Below are positions 12,201 through 27,200 of a stretch of DNA of 64,000 bases, one piece after another. The stretch comes from Bactrocera neohumeralis (Eukaryota > Arthropoda > Insecta > Diptera > Tephritidae): contig NC_065921.1 of the NCBI RefSeq assembly GCF_024586455.1, positions 64,977,528-65,041,527 of the forward strand, given 5' to 3'. Below the pieces are notes generated by a model. The model searched no databases, was not told where the DNA came from, and saw only the letters and a program-made list of their open reading frames with translations. Position 1 is the first letter of the stretch; each line of letters starts with the position of its first letter. Position numbers and translations under genes: made by a program.

Positions 12201-15200
12201 CTGTGAATCCAGCAATTATAGTTTATGTTTTCCCAAACAACTAAGTCATATAAAGTAAAAGGTGAAATGTAATTAGTTATAGTAAAAAAAATCCGTTAAA
12301 AACTTACCAATATTTTCTTTCTCTTTCTACTTTCATTGCATATCTTTTTTCAAACTGCAAATGAACGCCACATTGCGCTGCCTCAAATTCGTATCAAATC
12401 TAAAATACTCAAATGACGGCATATTCCCAAATGTAATTTGATTTACCATTTCCGTGTACGCTCTTTGTGCATAATATGAAAAATTCTCGACCACCACTCT
12501 AACCAAATCCAAAATGCCTCCGATCCCTATCATCGCCTTTTCTTCGCTATATTTGTCACCACAAACAATGTTGCCGTTGTTAGTGGGTAGCCGAAGGTTC
12601 ACCAACACACTCGACACCGGTACGCATCGAAGATCCCTTGCAATTTGTGCCAGCGGGAACAAATCCAAAAGAGTTCAGACGCTTGCAACAACAAGTAAGA
12701 CATTGCAATTATAAGAGGTAACTACAAGAAATTATACAATTAAAACATTTTTTCTACTCTAGATCAAAGACAATCGTCGGGCTGATAAAATATCCGCCGG
12801 TCCACAATCACACATCCTCGAGGGTGTTACATGGGATGAGGCCAATCGTATTAAGGATGCGACCGTTTCATCGGCCGGTGATCATGTTGTGTTAATGGGC
12901 GCAGCCTCTAAGGGTATCATACAACGTGGCTATCAACACAATGCAGCTGTTTATAAGGCACCATATGCTAAAAATCCATTCGATAATGTCACCGATGATG
13001 AGTTGAACGAATACAAACGCACGGTGGAGCGTAAGAAGAAGAGCATTCATGGTGAATGTAAGTGCATCTCTGAGAAAATGATTCTGGCTTTCCGTATACT
13101 ATAAATATTTCTTGTTTCATCTCTGCATAGATACCGATACTGATTTCTCCGAATCAGAGCCACTGAGTTCGATGCCAATCTCAGCACCACCACAGACGAA
13201 ACAAATAACAATCGCAACTGCCGCAGTTAGTCAATCAGAGCCAGAAGATGTTTCAGGTGAGTTCAAAGAAGTGCAATAAAGAGAATATTGGAAATGTTAA
13301 AAATTAAAAAAAAGAGAGAAAATAATGGTCAGGCCATTGTTGGGCTAGTTGTACTACGCTGTTAGTTATTAACATGCCAATAGCGATGCGTTAAACAGAA
13401 ATTTAGGAAAAAACTTTTACTGTACAAATGAATGAAGAATTTGCGGATTAACCATAATCCGGTGTAAGTATTCGGATGGAAGAAGCATTACTTCAGCAGT
13501 GTTCTCTAACACTTTTATGTTGTTTTTAGTGCTAAAGGCACAATAACAGGCAGGTTCACAGAATGGTCAGCTCTATCTGTTAACTGACCCAAGGCTGCTA
13601 ACCAGACATTGAGAAAACGTTCTCACGACAGTTGGGTTTACGTAACCGGAAAGGACCCAGATTTTTATCCGGCCAAGAACTGTCAACTCGACAGAATTCT
13701 GCTGTTACAACAACAACAAAACGGCCTTAAGAGTGTTTCGTTAGCCTCTAAATCATATTAAAATTGTATATCACTATATTAGGTAGGTCTTGAACTAAAT
13801 ATTAGTTTCAATTTTAACATTTGAATGTTAGTAAGGAAAAAAATATCGAATTTATCTATTTCATGCATAAGACTTGTTAGTAAAGTACCTATATTCCGTA
13901 GCAGTTTCCGAGTATCGTATTCGCACGATTCGAAAATAACATTTTCAAAGTTTCAAATATAAATTGTTTCAAATGACTGACCTAAATGCCGCGACGCTTT
14001 AGCTTATTGCCCGGGGGAAAAAATTAGTTGACCTTTTCTACCATTGAATAATATTTTTTGGGCTATAGTGTACTTAAGTTTTAGTTTATTTTTTTTTCAT
14101 TCTGGACTGATATAACCGCTTGAAATTTAATTAATTTAGACATAGTATAGTAAAAGTGATCATTTAAAACACTGACTATTTAAAAGTATAACAAAATAAT
14201 ACAAACAATTTCATTACTTATTTCTAGAACACCAAGTGATGAGAATAGAAACCCAACAAGCGCCAATTCCAAGCCAAGCCGAAGTAGTATTGAGCGATGG
14301 TAAGTCCAATCAAACAATTTTTCCATTTTTATTTACAAACCTGCATAAGTTTCGTTCGTAAACACTGAAAAAAAAGAGAAATATTGTTATATTTTCAAAA
14401 TTTTAATATGCTGCGCGTGAAGCAATTTTCCTTCGTCATCATTAAACTTATTTAATAGCGTTTTGTTATTGTCTGAAAATTTGCTTTATATTCTATTTAC
14501 ATAATATACCTGTGTATGTTCAGATTTTTCTTATATTCCTTGTTTGTTTCTTTCGTTAAACATATGATTGTTGATATAAAAATATATACATATATATTGA
14601 TTTGTTCAAGTACTTTAGTAGTTATATATTGCTTATAATTGTATTGTTTTGTTTTATATAGTCAATAATTGCATTTTTAAGTTTGTCTTTCCAAATGTTG
14701 AATTTCTTAAACTATTTTTCTATTTAGTTTTTATCCGCATTGCGCCAGCTGTTTGTTTAAATACAAACAATTCTTTACACTCAATGTATGCCTAATATTT
14801 CTGCTTAGAAATTTTGATTATGCTAATTAAAGGCTGAAATGGTGTGAGGCAGCCAGAAAAAATGCAAACAAAATAAAACTTTTTTATTCGCTGGCTACTT
14901 TAAAATTTCATATTATATATTTATTATTATTACTTTTATGTATTGTTATATCTTTATTTTATGTATGTAGTTGCCACTTACCAAAATTAAGTTTTTAAGT
15001 ATTATTTTTAGCTATTTTTTTGTATCATTTCACTTTTTAATTTATTTTTACAATTTTACTTTCTCTTTCCCTTCTTTAATACCAACAAAAAACCAAAATA
15101 TTTTATACCACTTTGTGCTACAACGTAAAACACAAATTAAACTCATTTAATTTTATAATACTTGTTTTTAACTTTTGTTAACACACATAATAATTTATTA

Positions 15201-18200
15201 GTTGTTAGAAAGAAAATATTACCCGTACTCGATAGCGTATCCGTCACATTTCTGTAGTGCGCAAGTAAATATTACTGCAACAACTATTTAACAAATTATT
15301 ACATTTATAACTGACTATCTATCTCCTTTAAACGCTAATAACTTACTTAACTTAACTAAACTTATAAAATCTTACATTCCTTATTTTCATAAATTACAAA
15401 CAAAACTATTTTAAACTCATGTTTCAATTCGTTTGCAAACAGGCCCAACATGTTGTACGGCGTGTATTAAGTGATTTATTATTTTCTACTACTACTACTA
15501 CTACCACTTCTGCTACTATTTCTACTACTTCTCTTCTACTACTACTACTACTTCTGCTACTATTTAACAACCAAACAACTTTATGCATACTTCGTACTTC
15601 AGCCCCTGCTGCTATTGCGATACACACTCTCTTGTTCTCTATCTACTTCCTATCAATACTGACACTTTTCATACAGAACTTTCATTTCTATCTAAATTTA
15701 TTTTTCAAAATTTTTACCCGACATTTCTATTGGCACAAGATTTTGGTTAGTTTTGTGTGCAGCTGCAGTTGTTTCCTTCGTAAACAAAATAACCGCTATG
15801 ACAAAATTTTTGTATAAATGTTAACTGTCTTGATTTTTATTTTGGTGTAAAAGTTTTTTTAAGAAATCATTTTTCTGAATTTTTTTGTTCAAAATCCGTT
15901 TTTAACGTGATGTTTAAAAAAGTAATATCAATTTAATTCGTAAAATATTGTTTAATATTTTCATAACCAATTTTTTCTCGTTTTATTTTCGCTCTTAATA
16001 AGCTTGTAAAACATTTTTAGAATTATTAAATTTTCCGTTTCAAAATTTTCTCATATGTTATACGAATGAATTAGAATTTTTGAAAATTCGTTTAACTACA
16101 TAAATCAAAATTTTTATCTTCCTCTTCTATTTCCCTTGCCTGTTATATTTTGTAGCCAGCTTCAAGAAAAAGTGAATTGGTAAAATAAAAATTACTCTAA
16201 AATAAAAAAAAAATCGGTAAAACATAAAATTTTTTATTTTGTGTAAAAAAAATAATTCCGGAAACTACAATAAAACTTTTAAAATGCAAAAATTTTGTAA
16301 TTATTTAATTAAAATGGTGAATTTTTTTTTTATCGTAAGCCAGTAAAATTTAATTTTTTCCCCCAATAAAATTTAAAAAATGAGCAAAAGGAGAAGCTGC
16401 CCATCTGCATAAGTGTAAATTTCGCGCAGTAGTCCGTTAGTCTAATGAAGTCTGTCGAATTAGTCTAGTCGAAAGTGTTATTTAATTCTTAGCTAGTCAA
16501 TTAGTTTTCCATTGGTAAATCAATCACGTGCGCACAGTCTGTAAAATGCGTGAGAGTTAAGTCAGTGCGTCAAGCAAAATCGACGAGATGCAGCTCCAAG
16601 TCCAGTTATTGAACCCCATAGTCAACTACTACCGCTTTGCGTATGATTGTGTTTATGGCGCTGCTATATTTTATCGCTAGCTTTATATAACTATCATCAT
16701 CAACAACCACAACAACAACACCAACATCGATAACGCGTTTATAGGACCACAATCTACTACTATCGCTACTGTAATGTTTTGTATTAGTTTTTTCTACTAC
16801 TAAATATTAGTACAATAATTACCTAATATTTTCCGGCACAACGCAAAAAAAAAACTAAAAAAATACTACCTACACAATACAGCTCAACAACAAATATACG
16901 TTTGAATTTTTAACTGACAGATATGTCGAAACTTAAACCACTGTACAGGCGAACCCCGCTGAGGTGAGTGCAAACTCGAAGATGAAACCAAAAAAAATAT
17001 TAAGTTACCTTTCCACATTCGCTTAGTGAGTTTGGTAGGCGTTTAGTTCACTGTCGCAATGCAAATAAGCAACATTTTCAGTTAAAAAGTGTGAAAGGTT
17101 TTGGCTTTGCAATGCATTAGAGGAGCAGTAGAGCTCAAAAAAATTAGAATCAACATTATTATCACAATTGGTTAATGCCTATATGAAGCAAATGAAACGA
17201 AAAATAATAGTTACCAATAAATTTTGTAATGATTCTGTTAATTACGTAAATAAACAATACAATTTAACGTTTGAATTAACTTTGTTTTACGTTTACGAAA
17301 CTACAATTGACTTAGAAATGCATACAATATTGTTAAAAAAACAATTTCAAAGGGAAAAATTGATTTTTCCTACTTTTACTAAGTATATATTACTCCATTG
17401 TCCACACTTGAAACTGAAAATTATGCCTTTTTTCATCATATGCCATAAATAGTGCCATTTACAAATGTCTCATATGCATATAAATATATATACCCCTTTT
17501 CGAAGTTTTCTTAACCTCAAATCACACATTTTTTCATTTTGTATACATAAGGATTATACTTATCACGCAACATACACAATAATTGGTCTAAATTTTTGCA
17601 GTTACACGCATACACATAATTCAACATGCTCACATTGCGAATTGTATATTGCAAAAAAAAAATTAATAATAATTAAAACAATTTCTAACTTGGTTGCATC
17701 TACTGGCAGTAAACCAAACTGCTGGAAACGATAATAATTACAAATTTAATTTCCACTTTTGTCATAACACATTTTGTTTTTTTTTTTCTAACCAAACTTT
17801 ATTTTCGAAAATTGTTTAGTGTGCTCGTTATTTGTTGTTTTCCTAGCTGTTTAAAGTTTTTTCTTGTTTTTTCTTTACTAATGAAAATGCGTGTTAGTGC
17901 ATATATTATAGATTATATTTTTAATTACCTATTGTGGGAAACTCAAGCTTTTTCTAATTGAAAAAAAAATTATATTTTTTTGTGGCTGACTCTTTTTGTA
18001 CCACTGCTTCAAAAATTGCATTCAATTTGTTCGTTTTAATAATACTTGCTATGTATGATGGGATTTTGACATTTTCTTTAAATACATATTTTTTTAATTT
18101 TTTTTAACTCAATATTTTTTAACCAACCAACTTTTTATTAGCAACCCTCCTGCTCTTGTATCTATAATTAATAGTTTTAGGATTTAACATGCCTTCTCTC

Positions 18201-21200
18201 CAATCAACCCTTCCGCCACTTTTAAGCGTCGTTGGGTTATACGATTTTACTTTGTTTTTAGATGACTTTTTAGTTGTTATTTTGTTTGTTGTATTTGTAA
18301 GCATTTTTTTGTTATTATTTAAATTTAGTTTAGTCGGCGCTGCAGCTGTTAGTTAACTTAGGCGCACATACACCACTTCTTCGACGCATCTCGACATTTC
18401 TTTTAAACTGTTTGTACATTTTTATTATAATAAATTGTACAAATTAAAAAAAAATGCAACTTGAACAGCACAAATAGCAATAGCATGCAAAACATGCTTT
18501 TTTGTGCTCTTTAGTGTATGGAAAAAAGTATGCATTATTATCGCAAATAGTAAACATTTAACGTAAACACATATCTGTATGCTAACTACGCACATTTTTA
18601 TAAAAATAAAAAATTAACGTTTTTAAATTTATTAACGAATATAAGCACACAAAAAAATCACTTACCTACATATTTTCTTTGTTATTAAAAAAACCTTAAA
18701 GTTATCACTAATTTTTTATTTTTATTTTCTATTTTTTTATATACAAAATTATCTTATATTCGAAAAAAAAACTTTTTTAAATTACTTGCATATGTATGTA
18801 TATTCTTTTAGCAACTCTTAGTTTCTTAAATGGCGAACGTTCTCATACGGCTGTGAATCGCAAACCGCCTACGGGCCGAGGTAATAAATATTTCTGTGCG
18901 TTTTTTTTAACCAAAACCGAGCAACACAAAACGCTCGTACCTACTTTTTGTTGTAAAACATCATAACCCCTTGACAAATATATATCAAATATAGTATGTG
19001 TAGGTGCATATAATGTGCAATAATAAATATTAATATAAAATCGTCAAGTCATCAATTTTAGCACCAACCTAACCTCTGCGTTTGTAAATATAAGTCACTT
19101 GGGTGAAGTGAAGCGCTCCAAACATTAAAACGAATTTGCATTTAATGGTGTTGAATTAATCCTTAACCTGCGTTCATAAAAATTATACGTATTTGAAACC
19201 AAACATTTATGGTTAACTTTTGGTGTGCCGCAATTCCAATTCACTTTTGAACATACATACTGTACAATACTACATACATACATTTACCTTCTCTTACAAA
19301 GCACCTGATATTATTATTAAATACTATGCATACTATCTCCCTAACCACTACTGCAACTAAACTCGACTCTTCCTCAATTTACACTATATATTTCATTAAT
19401 ATACTCTGCAGACTATTTAATTCTAAAAATTGTAACTTTTAATAAAATGTGTGCTGTAGTATTATAAAGTGCTGTAATGTCAGAAATATACATATACATA
19501 TGTATGTATATCCTTATCCAATTAAATTGTTGAATTTGACAAGCATGTTTCTTAGCTGGTGAAGTGTAGCGCTGTTCTAATTGATCTAACCTTAGTAAAT
19601 ATTATATATAAATATAACTTTTCTACTACTATACGTAAGAACCAATTCTATATTTTTAACAGCCTCGGTATTTTAGATAGTTTAAAGATTAATTTAAAGA
19701 TTTCCTAAAATTGATTTATTGTTAAAATCTTTAGAAAAATAACTCTTTTAGCTAAAAATATAGTTTGAATACTTGAATGTGAGCCATGGTAATAACGGTG
19801 TATTGAACGAAAAATCCAGTTTAACTTTAAATTTAAATTTGCATAAAAAATTACTTAAAAATGGTTATTCTTTAAATAGAAATTACATTTTAGATAATAA
19901 TAAAAATGATGGTAATCCTGTTTTAGTAAGCAATAAAACTGTTGGAGCTGTTATGAAGATAAGTTTTTTACACTGGATGGTATTTTTTTAGATCAAATTA
20001 CATATTTTAAAGACAGTATTGCGATGTATTTAATGTATAGCATTTGACGAAGCATATTTTGGCAAAAGTTATCATTTATACCTTCAACAACAAATAATAT
20101 TTTTTGACTTAACTTTCATATCTTTAGAGTCTTAGTTCTCTCGTACAACTTCACTTTATGGGTATACGAAATTATTTTGGTGATTTTTTATGTTTTCGTC
20201 GGTTACAACCTATTTAAATAGTCCACTGCCTTCGTCCTATGTGCTTATTTCGCCTCGTTTAAACTTAGCAAACCACTTTTCAATGGTTTATTTCCCTGGT
20301 GGAGAGTCCAAATAATGTTGATCAATCTATTTTTCCCATCAAGAAGCAATACTTTATCAACATACGAAATTCCTTTTGATTAATTTTTCTAAATGAACAC
20401 AAGTTGCTTTAACCGAAATGCTATATCTCATAAAGTAATAGACCGAGAGCGGTCAAATTTGTACATGTATCTTTTAAAGATAGAGGCTGACTAAAATTCA
20501 TATATCTAGATCAGCTTACGAACTTTTCAGCCCACCTGTTGCATAAGATTCATGTTAAAACAAATAATATTTTTTGAGAACTAATTTTTTCAGGTTTCTT
20601 GTATCAATTACTTTTTATTTTCTTCTAAAAAACATATTATTTAAATATGTATTAACAAAAGAATAACAATAAAATTTATTATAAACCAAAATAATTGTAC
20701 TTAAAAAATCTTAAACTACATACATACATACATACATAAGTATGTACTACGATATCACAGTAGAAAATAATACCTTTTCCTTTCGATAGACTGACGATGA
20801 TACTTTTTAAATTACAAATTTTTAATTTACACAGGGTTACCACACTTTTTTTACTGAAAGTTAAATAAAAAATAACATATTTTTAAGTGAAATAATGATA
20901 ATGAATATCAGCAAAATAATATCAGTTTTACCATGGCGGTTGCAAACACCCTCAATTCTTATACTTTGTTTTTATTACCGTTTCAAAAAAATAAATAAAA
21001 GACCTCAAGTTCAAATGAACTTCTAAGCCTAATAAATACATACTATTGTATTATTAGTATAATACTTATAGTATATATTCCGCTCTTTGGCTTTAACCTT
21101 TAACTTACTGTTTATCAATCCCTAACCGCTTCTTAGCCATAGAAACCGCTGATAGTTTTGCTGAAGAAGAGGGATATGCAAAGCTTGATCAATGTGAAAA

Positions 21201-24200
21201 GTACATCGAAATTGCGAATGCATGCAAAAATTTGGCTATAAACAACAACAGCAACGTTAACATTAATAGCAACAGAAATAACAACAACAACAATCAATTT
21301 CGTACGCATGCGAATGCGAATGCTGATTTAAATGCGACTAATATGAATGTTAGCATAGTTGAGGCGACCGCACAGCGAATCTACCAAGCCAACAAAGAGA
21401 ATATCTTTTGCGGCAATAACAATAAGAGCAACAGCAACTTCAAACGCAATCCGGCGCTAATAGCCGAACTCAAGAAAGACACGTTATTTCAGCGACAAAA
21501 GCACAAATTACAACCGCAAGATTATGAATTATTAGAGTGTACAAATAGGCAGGTCGAAAATAGTAGCCATACGCCAACAAAGAGTAGTGACATTGAAAAG
21601 CGTTTAGGGGGCCGCGTTGGTGACAGTGGTGGCAAGACAGTTGCTGCACAACGTCATGAGTTTCTGGGGGGTGATATGCAACAACATGTGCAAGTAGAGT
21701 CGATAGGGTTTCGTCCTATACAACCAGCTGAGCCGCGTCCTAACGCAGCCGAGACCATAGCTCAGCAACCGCAGTTTTGTTACATAGATTCCAATAATAA
21801 TAACACTAACAATCCCGGCGTTGGTGCTGGTTGTGCGCATACACATCATCATTGTGTACACCAACACCAACGCCATCAGCATACGGCGCCTACCGTCGGT
21901 ATCGTTACTTTGCCGAATTTCGAACAGACGTTCGGTCACTTGTTGGGACGTCCAACGACAGATTTGTGTGCGGTGTACTATGACAACTACGCGCCCGTCT
22001 ACGAGCAAGTCTATGAGAAAACCAATACCGTGTCCGTGGTCACCACCACAACCGATACAGATGAAGCAGAGAACCCGTATAAGAAGTCACAAGCCTGTTG
22101 TACGCCAGCTGTGTGCGACAGCATTTTTGAGTCGTTGCGCCGTCCGTCAGCGAACGACAATAATCTCATCTTTAACATACCGTTCACTACCGAATCGCCT
22201 GATACGACTAGCACATCGGCAAACACGCCACGTAAAACTCGCTTCGATATGCCTCAAAAGCACGCCACTGCTGATGGTAGTGGTGGTAAAAACCAGGCGC
22301 AAGCACAAGCCACAACTAGTCCTTATCGCACATTGTCGCACTTTGGCTTCAATTCACCGCAACGCGACCCACAGCCCGATCACAAGCATATACCCTGTGC
22401 CAAAGAGCAAAAGAAATATGTGCCGTTGCGGAAATCAATCTCTTACGAGGAGATCTTTTCATCGCCGCGTTATGTCGATCTCTGCGAGTACTGCTTTGAG
22501 AAAGTCGTACGCCTAAAGCCGGAGGTGGCACAGCAAACACAAGTACGTATGCGTAATTTATGCGACTATAATGGCACGGGTGGTGGTATAACTGGACGTG
22601 TGCACGGTGGCACTTGTCCAGGTATTATGTATCAGTCCGGCTCAGATGGTATGGCGTACGATTATGTAGAGTATGCCAGCTCAGACACCACTGAGGAAAC
22701 GTTGCCGCCATTCTCCTCACAACTCGAACCAGTACTGGAGGTGGTAGAGGAAGTTGAGACGGACAGCAATGAAGATGCACATGCCACTATGAACGCTTTG
22801 CCGCCTCCAACGTGTACTCAAACACTCAATCGTACATCGTCCAACTCTAGTTTCATTGAGAAGATTATGCGTCTTAATTATTCCGAGGAGTCAGCGGATT
22901 GGAGTTATGCACACACTCCGCGCAAAGTCGCCAGTAGCACTAATCTCACATTAGAGTTGGATCGCGCCATTATGGAAGATAGTCAAAAGCAGCAGACCCA
23001 ACGATTGGGTAGAGATTGCCCTTTGGAGACGAAACACAACAATTCCGCTCGAGAATCCGAAGTGGAAATGGGGAATGTGGAGAACGCCCTAACGCCTTAT
23101 GTAAATATAGAAGAAGCGTCAGATTCACAAAACTCGAATTCAGCAGATCGTCGTAGCATATCCGTTACGGAAATTTGGGAGTTTATGCAATGGCCCGAGG
23201 AAGCTACAGATCAGTGTACCGAATCCACTACAAATCAAAATCGAAATAACGGCGCAATTTGTTTATACTATGAAAATGCACGCAATCATATGCCACACGA
23301 AAATGCATCAGACGCTAAAACAAATCAACTTACTGACACCACACCACAAAACCCTGATTATAACGATCAACGTTATGTCTCCGGTACAACTTCTGATAAC
23401 TCGGAAAATCAGGAGCGACGCCGTTCATTGATGACGCGCGAGGAACGCACTCGCCGTAAGCTCGTCTTTCAGGAACTCTGGGAAGATCATATATTCTTTC
23501 TTGATGGTAAAGAGTTGAATTCATTGAGCGATACCGAGTCGGCCATTGATGGACAACAACAAGAGCGAGGCGTTGCTAGTGCAAATACAATTGAGAATGT
23601 GACTGCAGACGATGACATTGGTGACGGCAATATTGAGACAGAAAAAGTGGCTGCGACCGCGCAAACACAAGAAGAAAACACAAAAGACGACTTTATAGGG
23701 GGTTTGACACAGTCTACAACGCAGCTCCTCGACGCAGAAGTGTTTAATAGCCGTAGCGTGATTCTAAAGAATTCTTCAAGCGGTACTGCCATGCTTATGA
23801 ATAATGATTATGAGGAATTAAATAAGATTGCGAAATCCGAGACGCTAATGAAGCTGCAAAAAACTGAAATCAGGCGATTTTCTATACACGACCTGGCACA
23901 CGCACGTAAAGAGTACGAAACATCTGCAAATCAGGCGGCTTTAATGCTGACAATGGAGCCATTTGAGGGTAAAACTCAAAATGTGTGTGAATATTCAACC
24001 AATCAACTAGACGATGTGACAAGATCGAGTTCAACGACAGCTGAGAGGCTGCCTACGCCGCAAACTTCAAATGTTACCATAACAGCTGAGACAATACATT
24101 GCTTCGAAGCATCCGGACCCAACGAGGCGACTACTGCAGGCCCAGAAATATTTGAGAAAAATACATTCGTAACACACGCTGCTAGCAAGACTTTAGGAAA

Positions 24201-27200
24201 GACAAACTCCAAAAATAAGCAGTCCATTGAAAATAAATCTGCGGAGTCTTCACAAAGCAAGCGTATATCGCCTAACGTAGTCCATAGAGGAACCTCTCAA
24301 CGGGCTTCGACACCGACGCCGCTCTCAAGTAAACCCAAGTGCCGAAGACTGTCAGCCCCACAGCCACAAACCACCTTATTTGAAGCTGATCTGAATATGC
24401 CAAAGGCGTTCACTGCCGCGGAGAGCCGGAGCATATCCGGCAGTAACGGCGAACAATCAGCACGCACATACAATATCAGTACTTCACAGCAGGATTTGTT
24501 TTTTCGTGAAGATAAGTTGGACGAGATTGCTGTTGACACTGCTGTTAGTCGAATGCATAGGAAAATTGATGAAGCTGGTACCGCTTTAGTTGAGAAGAAT
24601 GTAGAAAATGACAAAGTAAAGCAGAGTACTTTTGCCTGTACTATGAAAAACCACAACGAAAGCACTTCAGAGCTGGAAGTAGCTAAAATCTTGATTAACG
24701 AGCTCAGGGCACCAATTATGGAGCGTGCAAAAGCCGGTATGGCATTACCAAGCGATGACCAAAAAAACAAGTCAGATCACAATGCCCATACCACAAGAAA
24801 CTTAGCGGATGTTACGCGTGTCGCACGACTAACCGCCGAAGCATTGAACGAGGCATCAAGTAAAGTGTATACTGCACCCAGAACAACAAAACGTCCACGA
24901 AAAAAGACTAATGTGCTGAGCAAAACGTCAAGTAACGAAGCTTCGACCTCCATTCAAGCGGCAGCACAACGTACAGCGAAAGAGTTAAAGTCGATGTGTG
25001 AACTAAAGTTCGAGGAGTACGCGCTCTTCAAGCAAAACATACATTCCCCAACTTCACCAACAATCAACGCCGATTGCGAGGCCGAAGATTATATACGACT
25101 AATTGATAAGGATGATATGGAGTTCGGAGAACTTTTGGAATCCGACGAACACGAGGATCTCACTAAATTGGACGAAGAGTTCGAAGAGCTGCTGTTGAAC
25201 GTCGAAAATTTACAGTTGCAAACACAAACACGCACGCGGCAACGTGGCGGAGAAGCTGATTATGCAATCAATGATATTGACGAAGACGACATAGACGAGA
25301 CAGATAGTCATTTCAATGCAATGGAACGTACAATATTGCGAAAAATTAAAGATAATCAACTAAAAGAGAGCGAGGAGATCTTCGATAAAATTGAAACGAC
25401 TATTCGCAATAAAATGACGCCAGCACAGATCGAGCAGTTGGTTAGAGAACAATCGCTAAATATAACCGAACAAGGTGCTGACGAGTCGCACAGTTCCCAC
25501 AGCACATTCACGGCTTCTACCTCAGATTCGAAATTTTTGTCTGCTCACACCACCTTGGGAGAGTCGGGTGGCGATAGTATACTGCAAAAGCATGAATTGA
25601 TTGAAGTGGCTGAGGAAGAACGCGATGATGCTTCACACCGCACAACTTCTAGAAATGCTGATAAGGAGGATGCTCATAACTGCAGTCGTCTGGCGAGCAG
25701 CGTTGGCGCATGTGCGTTGAGAATGCACTCCTCCGTCCAAAATTTGAGACGTTCGCGCTCACTAACACCGTCTACAGGAAATTCCGAACTATCTCCACCG
25801 CCTCCGAAACTTAACAAGACAACAACACCGCCACAAGAGGAGCGTAGGTCGTTAAGTGCGCGTGACGATTTGGGCGGCTGTAAACATAAGGCTGGGGCAC
25901 GCACCTCAAGCAGATGGCCACGTGCCAGCAGTTCCACACCGGAGATAAAGTCCTCAAAACGTAATTTCATATTAGAAAATATACGCAATGCATCCAAACC
26001 GCGACACGGCAACAGCAGCCACGACAACGGTAGCGACATTCGAGGCAGTTGCGTTAAACGCCTGCAGGGCAATGCCCAGGCTATATTTTGCAAGAATCCC
26101 TTCGGACCACTAAACGCAAATAGCAATAGTGGAAAAGTGCTCTTTAGCAGCATGTCCAATAGCAGTTTGACCAGCTCCACGACATCCTCTAGCCGTACGG
26201 TGGTGAAAAGTAGCAGCCAGACCAGCAAACAGTTAAGTCCACGCAATTCCTCAACTGGCGTTTATACATTCCAATCGAAGTTGGTGCGCGGTTCGCCACG
26301 TTTCTGGGTGAGTCTTACACAACCCAGCGTTAAAAAGTTGCAGGCACAAAAGCGACGTAGACGCTCACAGCATCGCACGTTTCATGTGGGCCCAAATGAT
26401 TCCACAGGCAGTTTGCCCGACCATGCGGAATCGCGTGACAATGCGCAAGAGAGTTGGGAAGAGGAGTATGAGTTAGAAGCATGTGAAGCGGAAACTGTCT
26501 GCAATGAAGTTGCCGGGGCACAGAAAGACACAACGGATGTCGCAAAAGATACCGTTATGTGTGCAATGGGCACCGCAAGCGAGCAAGAAGCGGCTCAAGC
26601 AGTCGCTAACGATGGCGCTGACTCGTCCGTTGCCGGTACTGATAGTGTTGAGCACGAACTCGAAGCCCTCGGCGAACATATACAGCAATTGCAACCGCGT
26701 CTCGACAAATACAAACGTAAAATGCGTGATTTCGGTGATCACGTGACCAAATGTACGCGTCATATGGACGATTGCATTGCGGTGCAGGGTGATATTGTCG
26801 AAGGGCAACGCCAATTGCGCGAACAAATGTTGTTGCAACAATATGCGGAGCATATAATGTGCCAAGTGCACACTTACTCCATCTCGGAGACGGAAGATTA
26901 GTGCGTTTGGCTGATAGGGGACGAGGTTGTAGGGGCGGGTATGGGTCAACAGTTATAATTTTTTTATGTAGGCGGTTTTTACGCATGACTTTTGTAGTTT
27001 CATGAATTTTTTTTTTCATTTTTTATCTTTTTATAATTTGCAAAATTTGAGAATTTAAATGAAGTAATAAGCAGGTTTATTTAAATTTTCAAATTTTTTA
27101 ATTGGAAAATGTAAACAAATGACAAAAAATATGAAATAGAAAAAATTCTGATTGACTGAGACATTTGAAGAATAATTTAGCAAAATTAACAAGCTTTAAT

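Noticed and set aside
15419..15817. 132-codon open frame rich in Thr/Ser/Leu
   Set aside because: It is created by the CTA/CTT microsatellite. Similar open frames occur on both strands and no splice or start context supports it.
17168..17734. Two open frames of about 90 codons in an hts intron
   Set aside because: AT-driven composition, rich in Ile/Lys/Phe/Tyr, with no conserved motif.
21604..26949. Several open frames of 60-230 codons on both strands across the giant hts exon
   Set aside because: They are shadows of the long in-frame exon, without start context or recognisable products.
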